Shown here in pieces: positions 25,898-35,102 of a DNA stretch of 64,000 nt (within the stretch, counting starts at the first letter, position 1; the number at the start of each line of letters is the position of its first letter). The DNA is from CAVQHY01 sp963712465 (GTDB lineage Bacteria; Actinomycetota; Thermoleophilia; Gaiellales; Gaiellaceae), in NCBI GenBank assembly GCA_963712465.1, contig CAVQHY010000008.1, positions 558,001 through 622,000 of the forward strand, in the 5' to 3' direction. The position numbers and the translations under genes were made by a program. The notes under the pieces were generated by a model. It had not been told where the DNA came from, did not search any database, and saw nothing but the letters and a program-made list of their open reading frames with translations.

Positions 25898-27121
25898 GTG
25901 ATCGACGTACGGGCCGCGCGGAACGATCCCGGGAGCTGGCGTGCCGCGATCGCGCGCAAGGGCGAGACGGCGGCGGCCTCCTTCGACGCGCTGATGGAGG
26001 CGGACCGGGCCTGGCTCGCCCTGGTGCCGAAGGTCGACGAGCTGCGCGGCCGCACGAAGCTGACGGGCAAGCCGACGCCCGAGCAGCTCGAGGAGCTCAA
26101 GTCGGTCAAGGCCGAGCTCCAGCGTCTCGAGGGCGAGCTCGCGGCGGCCGAGTCGCGACGCGACGAGCTGCTCGCGCTCGTCCCCAACCCGCCCGACCCG
26201 TCGTCCCCGGACGGCCTGGAAGAGGAGGATGCGGTCGAGGTCAGCCGCACCGGCGAGCCGCCGAGCTTCCCCTTCGAGCCGCGGGACCACCTCGAGCTCG
26301 GCCGCATCGACATGGAGCGGGGCGCGAGGGTCTCCGGCTCGCGCTTCGCCTACCGGATGGGCGGTTTTGCGCTGGCGGAGCTTGCGCTCTACCGCTTTGC
26401 ACTCGAGACGCTCGCCGCCCGCGGGTTCGTTCCCGTGATCCCGCCGGTGCTCGTCCGGGAGGCGGCGATGCACGGGACGGGCTTCCTGCCGACGGACGCG
26501 GTCAACATCTACGAGCTCGAGCGGGACGAGCTCTACCTGACGGGGACCTCCGAGGTGGGACTCGCCGCGCTGCACATGGGCGAGATCCTGACGGAGCTGC
26601 CGCTGCGGTACGTGGGCTACTCGACGTGCTTTCGCCGCGAGTCCGGCGCGGCCGGCAAGGACACCCGCGGGATGTTCCGCGTGCATCAGTTCGACAAGGT
26701 CGAGATGTTCGTCTTCTGCGAGCCCGAGGCGTCCGCCGAGGAGCACGAGCAGCTACTGACGATCGAGGAGGAGCTGGTCGCCGAGCTCGGCATCCCCTAC
26801 CGCGTCGTCAACGTCGCCGCAGGCGACCTCGGTGCGCCCGCCGCGAAGAAGTACGACATCGAGGCGTGGTTTCCGTCGCAGAGCCGCTACCGCGAGATCA
26901 CGTCCACGTCGAACACGACCGACTACCAGGCGCGCCGTCTCGAGGTGCGCCACCGGGGCGACGCAGGCGTGCGCGTCGTGCACACGCTGAACGGGACCGC
27001 CGTGACGGCGCGCGCCCTGCTGTCGGTGCTCGAGAACTTCCAGGACGCCGACGGCGTAGTCGCCGTGCCGGACGTCCTGCAGCGCTACGGCGCCCCGGCC
27101 ACCGTGTCGGCGAAAACCTAG
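25898..27121 (+). CDS. serS: Seryl-tRNA synthetase
   Basis: 407 residues from GTG 25898. N-terminal long coiled-coil arm (about residues 30-100) that grips the tRNA-Ser variable arm, then the class II core: motif 2 in CFRRESGAAGKDTRGMFRVH, and motif 3 in NGTAVTARALLSVLENFQ. The TGTSEVGLAALH serine pocket is present. A tRNA-Ser gene lies 392 bases downstream; a degraded nuclease gene has come between them. Confidence 0.96.
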   Translation: MIDVRAARNDPGSWRAAIARKGETAAASFDALMEADRAWLALVPKVDELRGRTKLTGKPTPEQLEELKSVKAELQRLEGELAAAESRRDELLALVPNPPDPSSPDGLEEEDAVEVSRTGEPPSFPFEPRDHLELGRIDMERGARVSGSRFAYRMGGFALAELALYRFALETLAARGFVPVIPPVLVREAAMHGTGFLPTDAVNIYELERDELYLTGTSEVGLAALHMGEILTELPLRYVGYSTCFRRESGAAGKDTRGMFRVHQFDKVEMFVFCEPEASAEEHEQLLTIEEELVAELGIPYRVVNVAAGDLGAPAAKKYDIEAWFPSQSRYREITSTSNTTDYQARRLEVRHRGDAGVRVVHTLNGTAVTARALLSVLENFQDADGVVAVPDVLQRYGAPATVSAKT

Positions 27122-27159
27122 ACCGCTGCACCCCGTGCGACGGTTTCCCATACCGCTAA

Positions 27160-27537
27160 ACTCGCCCGCGGACTACACAGCGTAAAGGCGACATCGCGAC
27201 ATCCCGAGCGATCGCCACATTCACCGCGATGGGATATGACGTCTCGATACCTCTAACGGAGTCCGCGGCCTACGATCTCATCGTTGATGACGGGCTCGAC
27301 CTCGCGCGCGTCCAGTGCAAGTTCGCGAACGATCGACGCCGTCAAGTGGATCTGCGGAGAATTCACTCCAACTCGGTCGGATACGTGGTCAAGCGCACTA
27401 CCGAGGGTTCGTACGACTGGCTGTTCGTCTTTGACGGAGCGGACTCCGAGTACCCGATAAAGACGTGTCTTGCGGGCCGACGGTCGGTAACCCTAAGTGA
27501 CAGTGACAAGCTTGGAGCGGTGGCAGAGTCTGGCTGA
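27160..27537 (+). pseudogene. Remnant of a PD-(D/E)XK nuclease-like gene
   Basis: The frame is open from 27160. It reads RKGDIATSRAIATFTAMGYDV, then YDLIVDDG and RVQCK, the core of small PD-(D/E)XK proteins associated with group I introns. The first usable start, ATG 27229, falls inside the first helix, so the natural start is missing. At the other end the frame runs into tRNA-Ser and stops at 27537, shorter than family norms. Both ends are damaged. A minimal functional protein from 27229 cannot be fully excluded. Confidence 0.6.
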
Positions 27538-27603
27538 TTGCAGCTGCCTTGAAAGCAGCCGGCCCGTTCGCCGGGCCCGGGGGTTCGAATCCCTCCCGCT
27601 CCG
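27514..27603 (+). tRNA. tRNA-Ser (anticodon TGA)
   Basis: 90-base tRNA with acceptor GGAGCGG/CCGCTCC, anticodon stem GCTGC/GCAGC around CTTGAAA (anticodon TGA, reads TCA/TCG), a long class II variable arm, T arm ending GGTTCGAATCC, and discriminator G as expected for serine. CCA is not encoded. Flanked on both sides by gene fragments. Confidence 0.96.
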
Positions 27604-27604
27604 C

Positions 27605-27985
27605 TGCTACAGCCTCTTCGGCCTCCAGCGCTTCTACGCCGAGGGCGACACTCAAGTGCCCTCGGGCACGCATCAGGTGCGGATGGAGTTCGACTACGAC
27701 GGCGGCGGGCTCGGGAAGGGCGGCACGGTCTCGCTCTACGTCGACGGTGAGAAGACCGGCGAGGGCCGCGTCGAAGCAACCGTCCCGATGGTCTACTCGG
27801 CCGACGAGACCTGTGACGTGGGCTCCGACACCGCCTCGCCTGTCAGCGACGACTACACCTCGGAGGGCAGCCGCTTCAACGGGACCGTCGACTGGGTGCA
27901 GATCGACATCGCCGAGGCCGCCGAGGACCTCGACCACCTGATCTCACCCCAGGAGCGACTGCACATCGCGATGGCACGCCAGTAA
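27605..27985 (+). pseudogene. C-terminal fragment of an arylsulfatase
   Basis: 126 codons beginning 2 bases after the tRNA. They read as the final beta-sheet domain of bacterial arylsulfatases: LFGLQRFYAEGD, GTHQVRMEFDYDGGGLGKGG, SADETCDVGSDTASPVSDDY, and the ending DHLISPQERLHIAMARQ. The catalytic N-terminal three quarters, including the formylglycine site, is absent and there is no start codon. Truncation exactly at the tRNA 3' end suggests deletion or integration at that site. Confidence 0.75.
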
Positions 27986-28034
27986 CGCGGCCACCAACGC
28001 CGGCGGAGGGCACGCAGCCCGCGCCCGGTGTCAG

Positions 28035-28247
28035 TCAGGTCAGCCTAGGCGCCAGGAACGCATCGCATTGCGACACGGGCGTTCGCGGATACTTGGGCAG
28101 TCCGGGCGCACCGCAGAGCAGGTACACGGTGCCCCGCTTGGGAGTGATCTGACGCGCATGGACGCACGCCGAGCACAGGCCCCACCGCGGATCGGCCGGG
28201 CGTTCGTGCGCAGTCGATCGGGCGCTCCCGGAGTCGGACATCGTCAT
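28035..28247 (-). CDS. Small CxxC protein, probable zinc binder
   Basis: About 70 residues (ATG 28247 or 28241). A compact Cys pattern: WGLCSACVHARQI, then YLLCGAP, then PKYPRTPVSQCDAF. The layout (CxxC, short loop with RG, two further single Cys) recalls a small conserved actinobacterial family of unknown function. Probably soluble. Last gene of the minus-strand run below the homocysteine methyltransferase. Confidence 0.55.
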   Translation of the reverse strand: MTMSDSGSARSTAHERPADPRWGLCSACVHARQITPKRGTVYLLCGAPGLPKYPRTPVSQCDAFLAPRLT

Positions 28248-28275
28248 GTCCGCCGAAGTCTCGCAGCAGCGGCGC

Positions 28276-28746
28276 CTAGGCGAGGCGAAGGGCGAAGTCG
28301 AACGCAGCGCACGCGTCACCCTCGTCCTCATCCGCCTCGACGCCCGTCGCGCCGGAGCGGACGGCGTTGCCGAGTCGCAGGAGCGCGTAGAGCACGGGCT
28401 TGCGGTCGTCCTCGTTGATCGGCTCGGAAAGCCCGTCCGCGTGGACGCTCTCCTCGTCGACCGACACGGTCATCCCGTCGAAGCAGCCGAGCGTCGAATG
28501 CCAAAGAGGCGACGGGGAAGCCCACCCTTCCTCCGCGGCTGCCGCGTCCAGAGAAGCGGGCGCGGGCCGATCGTGGCAGGCCGCCGGCGCGACGCCGTTC
28601 ACGACGGCCGCCCAGCCGCCCGAGGCGTCGCCCGCAGTCGGGCGCGTGAGCGCGAGATATGTCGCAGGAGTCGCAGTGTCGTCAGGCCGCAGTAGCCGTT
28701 CTCTCCAGTCCACATGAAGGCCGACGCGGGCGTCGTTCGCGATCAC
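28276..28746 (-). CDS. Hypothetical protein
   Basis: Up to 156 residues; GTG 28746 or the next GTG (VDWRERLL) could be the start. It is acidic, with a DDTATPATYLALTRPTAG segment and the ending DEGDACAAFDFALRL. No domain, signal or membrane helix is seen. I prefer this strand over the opposite-strand ORF because its composition is balanced rather than Arg-rich, and because it continues the direction of the upstream gene after a 12-base gap. Confidence 0.45.
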   Translation of the reverse strand: MIANDARVGLHVDWRERLLRPDDTATPATYLALTRPTAGDASGGWAAVVNGVAPAACHDRPAPASLDAAAAEEGWASPSPLWHSTLGCFDGMTVSVDEESVHADGLSEPINEDDRKPVLYALLRLGNAVRSGATGVEADEDEGDACAAFDFALRLA

Positions 28747-28758
28747 CCGAATGGGTGA

Positions 28759-29706
28759 CTACGCGAGTCGTCCGGCGAGAGCGCGGATCGCGTCGGGGCC
28801 GACCCCGCAGCAGCCGCCGACGAGCTGCGCGCCGAGCGCGCGCCAGCGCTCGACCGCGCCGACAGGAAATCCGCCGGCGCCCAGGCCGAGCCAGCGGCGG
28901 CCCGGGCCGTCCCAGACGCGGCCGTCGTTGGGGTAGACGACGAACGGCAGCAACGTTGCGGTTCGGCCTCGGGTGAGCAGCTCGTCGACGTGCTCCGGGC
29001 GCGTGCAGTTGACGCCCACCGCGATCACCTGACGCGAGCCTTCGGCAACCCGCACCGCCTCCTCGAACGGCTGTCCCTCGCACGTCCGCCCGCCGTCGGC
29101 GCAACTGTAGGAGAGCCACGCGCGCGCATTCGGGAACTCGGCGAGCAGGCCGACGAGCGCCTCCGCCTCGAGCGTGCTCGGGATCGTCTCGAAGGCGAGC
29201 ACGTCGGGCTCCGCCGCGACGAGCTCGGCGAGGCGAGGACGGTGGAACGTCCGGAGCTCCTCGAGGGTGAGGCCGTAGTTGCCCTCGTACTCCTGGCCGT
29301 CGGCGAGCATCGCGCCGTACGGTCCGACCGAGGCGGCGACGAACAGCGGCGACGGCTCGACCTCGGCCACCTCTCCGGCGAGCTGCTCGAGTCGCCGCCC
29401 GCGGGCCCGGTCGGCAAGCTCGACGCTGCGGCGCAGGAGAACGGTTGCCTCGTCCGGCCCGATGCCCGCGCCGGCGAAGCCCTCGAGGCTCGCCTGGTAG
29501 CTGGCTGTGATCGCGACCCGCGCTCCGGCCCGGAAGTAGGCGAGGTGCACCTCCTCGATCTCGGCGGGATCGTCCCGTAGCAGACGGGCCGACCAGAGAT
29601 CGTCCGAGAGATCGTGCCCGCGCGCCTCGAGCTGCGTGGCGAGCCCGCCGTCGAGGACGATCGAGTCGCCCTGCGCGAGCAGATCAACCACTGTTTCGAC
29701 ACCCAT
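28759..29706 (-). CDS. mmuM: Homocysteine S-methyltransferase
   Basis: 315 residues from ATG 29706. Zinc ligands are present: Cys in VGVNCTRPEH and the adjacent Cys pair in LVGGCCGVGPDAI. The start DSIVLDGGLATQLEARGHDL is typical of the S-methylmethionine-dependent MmuM group. It makes methionine from homocysteine and a methyl donor in the cytoplasm. TAGCCT 6 bases upstream indicates a leaderless message. Confidence 0.9.
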   Translation of the reverse strand: MGVETVVDLLAQGDSIVLDGGLATQLEARGHDLSDDLWSARLLRDDPAEIEEVHLAYFRAGARVAITASYQASLEGFAGAGIGPDEATVLLRRSVELADRARGRRLEQLAGEVAEVEPSPLFVAASVGPYGAMLADGQEYEGNYGLTLEELRTFHRPRLAELVAAEPDVLAFETIPSTLEAEALVGLLAEFPNARAWLSYSCADGGRTCEGQPFEEAVRVAEGSRQVIAVGVNCTRPEHVDELLTRGRTATLLPFVVYPNDGRVWDGPGRRWLGLGAGGFPVGAVERWRALGAQLVGGCCGVGPDAIRALAGRLA

Positions 29707-29712
29707 GAGCCG

Positions 29713-29718
29713 AGGCTA
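29713..29718 (-). promoter_or_regulatory. -10 box TAGCCT of a leaderless promoter (mmuM)
   Basis: Read on the minus strand, TAGCCT, 6 bases, ATG 29706. Confidence 0.5.
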
Positions 29719-29822
29719 CTTCAGGGTAGGGCTTGAGAGTTGCCGCGACCGGCGCAACAATCCGGCTGCGCGAGCGTCCACTCCTGCGGCAACGAGGCAG
29801 CTAGCTCGAGACGGGAGGGAAC

Positions 29823-31370
29823 GTGGGAATCACACAGGCCGAGCTCAGGCGCCAGCTGGCGACGGCACGCGACCGGGGTTGGGACACGATCGCCGCAAAG
29901 GCCGAGCAGGCGCGCGGGCTCCCGCCGGGGCTCCTGCTCGCGATCGCGTCACGCGAGACGGACATGAACGACGTCGTCACCGACGGAGGGCACGGCCGCG
30001 GGTTGTTCCAGGTCGACGACCGCTCGTGGAAGGAGTGGCTGGCCGCCCACGGGGCGGGTGGCAAGGGGAAGGTTCCGCCCGTCGAGGACGCGGCGGCGTT
30101 CGCCGCCTGGCTCGTCAGCGAGAACATGGCGTTCGGCCGCAAGAACGGCGTCAGGCCGGGGGACCTCGTCAAGTTCGCCCTCTCCGCGTACAACGCGGGG
30201 CCGGGCGGCGCGCTCAGCGGCTACGAGGAGGGGGACTCCGACAGCCGCACCACCGGCGGGGACTACGGCAAGGACGTCCTCGAGCGGCTCGCGGCAATCG
30301 ACGGACGGACGCCGCAGGCGGAGAAGTCGAAGGCAAAGAGCGGGAGCAGTGCCGACGACGGGATCCTCCGGGTCGGCGACCGCGGACGCCGGGTGCTCGA
30401 GCTGAAGGAGCGGCTGCAGCAGTGGTTCGACCAGAACGCGCCCGGCGAGTGGGAGGCGTTCGCGGTTCGGCCGGGGGCCGTCTTCGGCCCGCCCGTCGAG
30501 CGCGCCGTCCGCGCGTTCCAGGAGCGGAAGGGCCTGCTCGTCGACGGCGAGGTCGGCCCCCAGACGCTCGGCGCCCTGGGCATCGTGACCGTCGCGCCCA
30601 CGGCGGCCGCCGCAGACCTCCCGGCGGACCTGACGCTCGACAGGCCGGTGTACCGAAAGGGCAGCGGCGGGCTCTACGTCCGCCTGATCCAGAGCTGGCT
30701 CACGCTCGGTGGGCTCGCGGTCGTGCCGGACGGCGAGTTCGGGCCCGCGACGGCCAAGCAGGTGAAGGCCTTCCAGAGCTCGAAGGGGGTCGAGCCCTCG
30801 GGCGCGGTCGACCAGCCGACCTACGACCTCCTCACGACGCCGATGAGAGTCGCGCTCGCAGGGCCGAAGCCCGGCAAGTCGCTGGGCGCCACGACGATCA
30901 AGGCGGCGCACCAGCATCTCGGCCAGAGCCCGCGCGAGGTGCGGCGAAGCCCCAACGACGGGCCCTGGGTGAGGCTCTACATGGACGGAAACGAGGGCGA
31001 CGACTGGCCGTGGTGCGCGGGGTTCGCAACGTTCGTGCTGCAGCAGGCGTGCGCCGCAACGGGCGCGGCGATGCCGATCGCGCGCACCTACGCCTGCGAC
31101 GAGATGGCCGAGACGGCCAAGGCGGCCGGAATCTTCCTCCCCGGCCCCTCCCGGGGGCGGAGGGCGAAGATCCCCCCGGGAAGCATGTTCGTGCGCCGGG
31201 CCTCGTCCGGCAACCTCGAGTACGCGCACACAGGGATCGTCGCGGACGCCGACGCGGACACGTTCCGCTCGATCGAGGGGAACACGAACGACGGCGGCGG
31301 CTTCGAGGGCATCGACGTCCGCGAGCGGGTGCGCAGCTACGACCGGATGGACTTCATCCTGATTCCCTGA
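29823..31370 (+). CDS. Modular peptidoglycan-active protein (transglycosylase, two PG-binding, CHAP-like)
   Basis: 515 residues from GTG 29823, preceded by GGGAGGG. Domains: lysozyme/SLT-like (about 15-150; IASRETDMN with the catalytic Glu, and SAYNAGPGG); two PG_binding_1 domains (about 180-260 and 275-345; each with FGP and VKAFQ or VRAFQ); and a C-terminal CHAP-like amidase (WCAGFATFVLQQAC with nucleophile Cys, YAHTGIV with His, and IEGNTN). No signal peptide or membrane anchor is visible, which is more like a phage endolysin or a holin-dependent enzyme than a housekeeping hydrolase. No phage genes surround it. Overlaps the convergent neighbour by 17 bases. Confidence 0.85.
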   Translation: MGITQAELRRQLATARDRGWDTIAAKAEQARGLPPGLLLAIASRETDMNDVVTDGGHGRGLFQVDDRSWKEWLAAHGAGGKGKVPPVEDAAAFAAWLVSENMAFGRKNGVRPGDLVKFALSAYNAGPGGALSGYEEGDSDSRTTGGDYGKDVLERLAAIDGRTPQAEKSKAKSGSSADDGILRVGDRGRRVLELKERLQQWFDQNAPGEWEAFAVRPGAVFGPPVERAVRAFQERKGLLVDGEVGPQTLGALGIVTVAPTAAAADLPADLTLDRPVYRKGSGGLYVRLIQSWLTLGGLAVVPDGEFGPATAKQVKAFQSSKGVEPSGAVDQPTYDLLTTPMRVALAGPKPGKSLGATTIKAAHQHLGQSPREVRRSPNDGPWVRLYMDGNEGDDWPWCAGFATFVLQQACAATGAAMPIARTYACDEMAETAKAAGIFLPGPSRGRRAKIPPGSMFVRRASSGNLEYAHTGIVADADADTFRSIEGNTNDGGGFEGIDVRERVRSYDRMDFILIP

Positions 31371-32466
31371 CGGGCGCGTCGCGAAAGACCATGATCGAGC
31401 CGGAGTAGCAGGCGACCCAGACCTGCCGCGTCGCGGCGTCGTACGTGATCCCGATCGGGCCGGGATTGGTCGGGACGGTCTGGACGACGCGCATGTCCTT
31501 CGTACGGAGCTTGGACACCGTGTTCGACTCGTAGTTGACGACGTAGAGCGAGCGCCCGTCGTCGGCGATCGCCATGCTCCTCGGCGCGGACCCCGTCGAC
31601 ACCCGGGCGACGACGCGCCCCGTCTCGAGATCGACCTTGGCGACGCGCCCCTCGGCGTTCAGCGTCGCGTACAGGAACCGCCCGCGTGGGTCGATCACGA
31701 GGTGACGCGGCCCCGCGCCCACGCCGCGAAGCCACGAGACGCGAAAGCTCGAGAGGTCGACGCGTGCGACGTCCGACGAGCCCATCACGGCCACGTAGGC
31801 GAAGCTCGACTCCGGCCCGATCGCGATCCCGCGCGGATACGGGCCGAGGGGAATCGTCCGGAGCACACGGCCCGTCGCCGTGGCGACGACGCTGAGGGTG
31901 TAGGAGCACCAGTTGCTGACGAGGAGGAGCTCGCCATTGGGGCTGACGGCCAGGAACTTCGGCACTGCGCCGACCCGGATCGCGCCGTCGATGCGAAGGC
32001 GACTGACGTCGACGCGGTAGACGAAGCTCGCGTCGTAGCCCGAGGACGGGGAGCAGACGTCGTGCCCCTCGGGGCCGAATCCAGGCCCGTACATCGAGTA
32101 GTTCGAGACGTACGCCGTAGCGCCGTCGGGCGCGAACGCCGCCTCGACCGGCGCGCCGCGCACGGGCTCCGGGTAGCGCGGATAGCCGAGCCGGGAGAGC
32201 CGGACCGCGTCGGGGATCGTCCGCACGAGCCGGCCGCGGCGGTCGTACACCGTGATCGTGTGGCGGTACATCATGTTCTGCGCGAAGAAGCGTCCGGTCT
32301 GCGACGAGACGACCGACTTCGGCGAGATCGCACCGGTCATCGTCCGGACGTGCACCAGCCGCAAGGCCGCGGACGGAGGCTGCACGTCCGATCGTGTCGC
32401 CCCGGCCGGAGCGCCGAGCACAGCCGCGATCGCGAGCGCGGCCACTACCGATCTGACCACGCCCAC
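31354..32466 (-). CDS. Secreted YVTN-type beta-propeller protein
   Basis: 370 residues from GTG 32466, which shares a base with the ilvA stop (TAGTG). Signal peptide: RSVVAALAIAAVLG then an AGA cleavage site. The rest is a seven-bladed propeller with repeats of the form VDLETGRVVARVSTGSAPRS and AIADDGRSLYVVNYESNTVS. Secreted or surface-associated; such proteins bind ligands or partners, and no catalytic residues are evident. Co-transcription with ilvA looks incidental. Confidence 0.85.
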   Translation of the reverse strand: MGVVRSVVAALAIAAVLGAPAGATRSDVQPPSAALRLVHVRTMTGAISPKSVVSSQTGRFFAQNMMYRHTITVYDRRGRLVRTIPDAVRLSRLGYPRYPEPVRGAPVEAAFAPDGATAYVSNYSMYGPGFGPEGHDVCSPSSGYDASFVYRVDVSRLRIDGAIRVGAVPKFLAVSPNGELLLVSNWCSYTLSVVATATGRVLRTIPLGPYPRGIAIGPESSFAYVAVMGSSDVARVDLSSFRVSWLRGVGAGPRHLVIDPRGRFLYATLNAEGRVAKVDLETGRVVARVSTGSAPRSMAIADDGRSLYVVNYESNTVSKLRTKDMRVVQTVPTNPGPIGITYDAATRQVWVACYSGSIMVFRDAPVRESG

Positions 32467-33977
32467 TATCCGAGGAAGAGCTCGTAGGCGGGGTTTCGCG
32501 TCTCGTCCGCGTACGCGTAGCCCAGCTGAGCGAGAAAGGACCGGAACGCCTTTGCCTCGTCGGGCGGCACCTGAATCCCGACGAGGACGCGGCCGTAGTC
32601 GGCGCCGTGGTTTCGGTAGTGGAACAGGCTGATGTTCCAGCTCGCGCCGATCGAGTCGAGAAACCGCATCAGCGCGCCCGGCCGCTCGGGAAACTCGAAC
32701 CGGTACAGAAGCTCGTCGCGTGCGTGGTTCGCTCGGCCGCCGACGAGGTGGCGGACATGGAGCTTCGCCGTCTCGTTGTCGGAGAGGTCGAGCGTGCGGA
32801 TGCCGCGCCGCTCGAGCCGCTCGAGCAGCGCCTGCTTCTCGTCCTCGTCTCGCACCTCGACGCCGACGAAGACGTGCGCCTCGGACGGGTCGTCGTAGCG
32901 GTAGTTGAACTCGGTGACGTTCCGCTTCCCGATCAGCTCGCAGAACGCGCGGAAGCTGCCGGGCCGCTCGGGAATCGTCGCGGCGAACACGGCCTCGCGG
33001 CCCTCCCCCAGCTCGGCCCGCTCTGCGACGAAGCGGAGGCGGTCGAAGTTCATGTTCGCGCCGCACAGAATCGTGACAAGCGTCTTGCCTTCGACTCCAG
33101 TCTGCTCGACCCAGCGCTTCGCGCCGGCGACGCCCAGCGCTCCCGACGGCTCGACGATCGACCGGGTGTCCTCGAACACGTCCTTGATCGCGGCGCAGAG
33201 CTCGTCGGTGTCGACGACCACCATCTCGTCGACGTAGAGGCGCGCGAGGCGAAACGGCTCCTTGCCGACCTGCTTGACGGCGACGCCGTCGGCGAAGAGG
33301 CCGACGTGGGAGAGGGATACGCGGCGGCCGGATCGGAGCGAACGCGTCATCGCGTCGGCGTCGTGCGGCTCGACCCCCACCACCCTGATCTCTGGCCGGA
33401 GCCGCTTGCAGTACGCGGCGACCCCGCCGATCAGCCCGCCGCCGCCGACGGCGACGAAGATCGCGTCGATCGGATCGCGCGTCTGGCGGAGGATCTCCAT
33501 CGCCACGGTGCCCTGGCCCGCAATCACATCCGGGTTGTCGTAGGGGTGGACAAACGTCAGATGTTTGCGGCGGGCGAGCGCGGCGGCCGTCGCGGCAGCC
33601 TCGTCGTACGAGTCTCCTTCGAGGACGACCGTCGCGCCGAGCGCGGCCACCGCCTCGACCTTGATGTGCGGGGTCGTCGTCGGCATCACGATCGTCGCGG
33701 GGGCCTCGAGGCGGCGGGCGGCGAGAGCGACTCCCTGAGCGTGATTTCCCGCCGAGGCGGCGATCACGCCGCGGTCGAGCTCACGGCGCGGCAGCCGCGA
33801 CATCATGTTGTACGCGCCACGCAGCTTGAACGAGAACACCGGCTGGAGGTCCTCGCGCTTCAGCAGGAGCTTGTTGTCCAGGCGACTCGAGAGGCCGGGC
33901 GCCTCGTCGAGCGGGCTCTCGATCGCCACGTCGTAGACGCGGGCGTTCAGGATCGCCTCGAGGTAGTCGCGGGGCAC
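32466..33977 (-). CDS. ilvA: Threonine ammonia-lyase, biosynthetic (threonine deaminase)
   Basis: 503 residues. PLP Lys in FSKLRGAY-like context, here FSFKLRGAYN; the GGGGLIGG phosphate-binding loop near residue 182; and two C-terminal ACT-like regulatory repeats (about 330-410 and 425-500). Two ACT-like units mark the isoleucine-feedback-regulated biosynthetic enzyme, making 2-oxobutanoate from threonine. It is 6 bases downstream of an aldo/keto reductase gene. Confidence 0.94.
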   Translation of the reverse strand: MPRDYLEAILNARVYDVAIESPLDEAPGLSSRLDNKLLLKREDLQPVFSFKLRGAYNMMSRLPRRELDRGVIAASAGNHAQGVALAARRLEAPATIVMPTTTPHIKVEAVAALGATVVLEGDSYDEAAATAAALARRKHLTFVHPYDNPDVIAGQGTVAMEILRQTRDPIDAIFVAVGGGGLIGGVAAYCKRLRPEIRVVGVEPHDADAMTRSLRSGRRVSLSHVGLFADGVAVKQVGKEPFRLARLYVDEMVVVDTDELCAAIKDVFEDTRSIVEPSGALGVAGAKRWVEQTGVEGKTLVTILCGANMNFDRLRFVAERAELGEGREAVFAATIPERPGSFRAFCELIGKRNVTEFNYRYDDPSEAHVFVGVEVRDEDEKQALLERLERRGIRTLDLSDNETAKLHVRHLVGGRANHARDELLYRFEFPERPGALMRFLDSIGASWNISLFHYRNHGADYGRVLVGIQVPPDEAKAFRSFLAQLGYAYADETRNPAYELFLG

Positions 33978-33983
33978 GACCTG

Positions 33984-35018
33984 TCAGCCCGGCGGGACGA
34001 GCCCGATCCGCTCGGCGTTGAAGCGCGCCTGATGCCAGTAGGGATAGGGAAGCGGGCGGGCGCTGGCGCCGTCGAGCCGCTCGATCTCTCCTGCGTCGAG
34101 CTCGAGCTCGACCGCGGCAAGATTGTCCTCGAGCTGCTCCCGGTTTCGGGCGCCGACGATGGCGCTCGTTACGCCCCGACGGGCGAGCAGCCACGCCAGC
34201 GCGACCCGGGCAGGAGTCGACCCGCGTGCGTCGGCGAGCTCGTGCAGGACCTCGATCACGTCGTAGGCCTGCTCCTCGTCGATCGTCCCGGGCTCTCCCC
34301 AGGCCGTGCGGCGCGTGCCCTCGGGCTCCGGCTGCCCCCGTCGGTACTTGCCCGAGAGGAGTCCGAAGGCGAGCGGGCTCCAGACGAGGATCCCGACCTC
34401 CTGGTCGAGGCAGAGCGGAACGAGCTCGTGTTCGAGCTCGCGGCCGAGGAGGCTGTAGTAGGCCTGCAGCAGCTCGTACCGGGTCAGCCGCTCGCGCTCG
34501 GATGCGCCAAGCGCCTTCATGAGCTGCCACGCGGAGTGGTTCGAGCAGCCGAGGTAGCGGACCTTGCCGGCGCGGACGAGGTCGTCGAGCGCGCGCAGCG
34601 TCTCCTCGATCGCGGTGCGGCCGTCGTAGCCGTGCGCCTGGAGGATGTCGATGTGGTCGGTGCCGAGGCGGCGGAGGCTCGCCTCGACCGCGCTCACGAT
34701 GTGATGGCGGGACTGACCCAGATCGTTGGGGCCCTCCCCCATCCGCCCGTGGAGTTTCGTCGCCACGAGTACGTCGTCCCGCCGTGACCCGAGCGCCTGG
34801 CCGAGGATCTCCTCGGACGCGCCGTTCGAGTAGACGTCGGCGGTGTCGAAGAGGTTCACCCCCGCCTCGACGCAGAGATCGACGAGCGTGCGCGCCTCGT
34901 CCGCCTCGGTCGAGCCGACCGCGCGAAACCAGTCGCTCCGCGCTCCGCCGAAGGTCATCGTGCCGAGCGAGAGCGCCGAGACCCGTAGGCCGGTGCGGCC
35001 GAGATAGCGATACTCCAC
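33984..35018 (-). CDS. Aldo/keto reductase
   Basis: 344 residues from GTG 35018. Tetrad: Asp in LFDTADVYSNG, the following Tyr, Lys in VATKLHG and His in LQAHGYD. NADP segment SAIVGARNREQLEDN near the C-terminus. It resembles the YajO/PdxI-like subgroup. Functional link to ilvA downstream is not obvious. Confidence 0.9.
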   Translation of the reverse strand: MEYRYLGRTGLRVSALSLGTMTFGGARSDWFRAVGSTEADEARTLVDLCVEAGVNLFDTADVYSNGASEEILGQALGSRRDDVLVATKLHGRMGEGPNDLGQSRHHIVSAVEASLRRLGTDHIDILQAHGYDGRTAIEETLRALDDLVRAGKVRYLGCSNHSAWQLMKALGASERERLTRYELLQAYYSLLGRELEHELVPLCLDQEVGILVWSPLAFGLLSGKYRRGQPEPEGTRRTAWGEPGTIDEEQAYDVIEVLHELADARGSTPARVALAWLLARRGVTSAIVGARNREQLEDNLAAVELELDAGEIERLDGASARPLPYPYWHQARFNAERIGLVPPG

Positions 35019-35102
35019 GCGCGCATCTTGACGCGCGACGCGCTGCGGCGCCGGGTGGAGGAGGGCGGGCGCGGGTGGAGCAGGGTGGGCGGGCGAGAGG
35101 CC

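Noticed and set aside
28246..28695. Plus-strand ORF overlapping the hypothetical gene at 28276-28746
   Set aside because: Arg-rich composition typical of antisense shadows here; the minus-strand ORF fits the local gene direction better.
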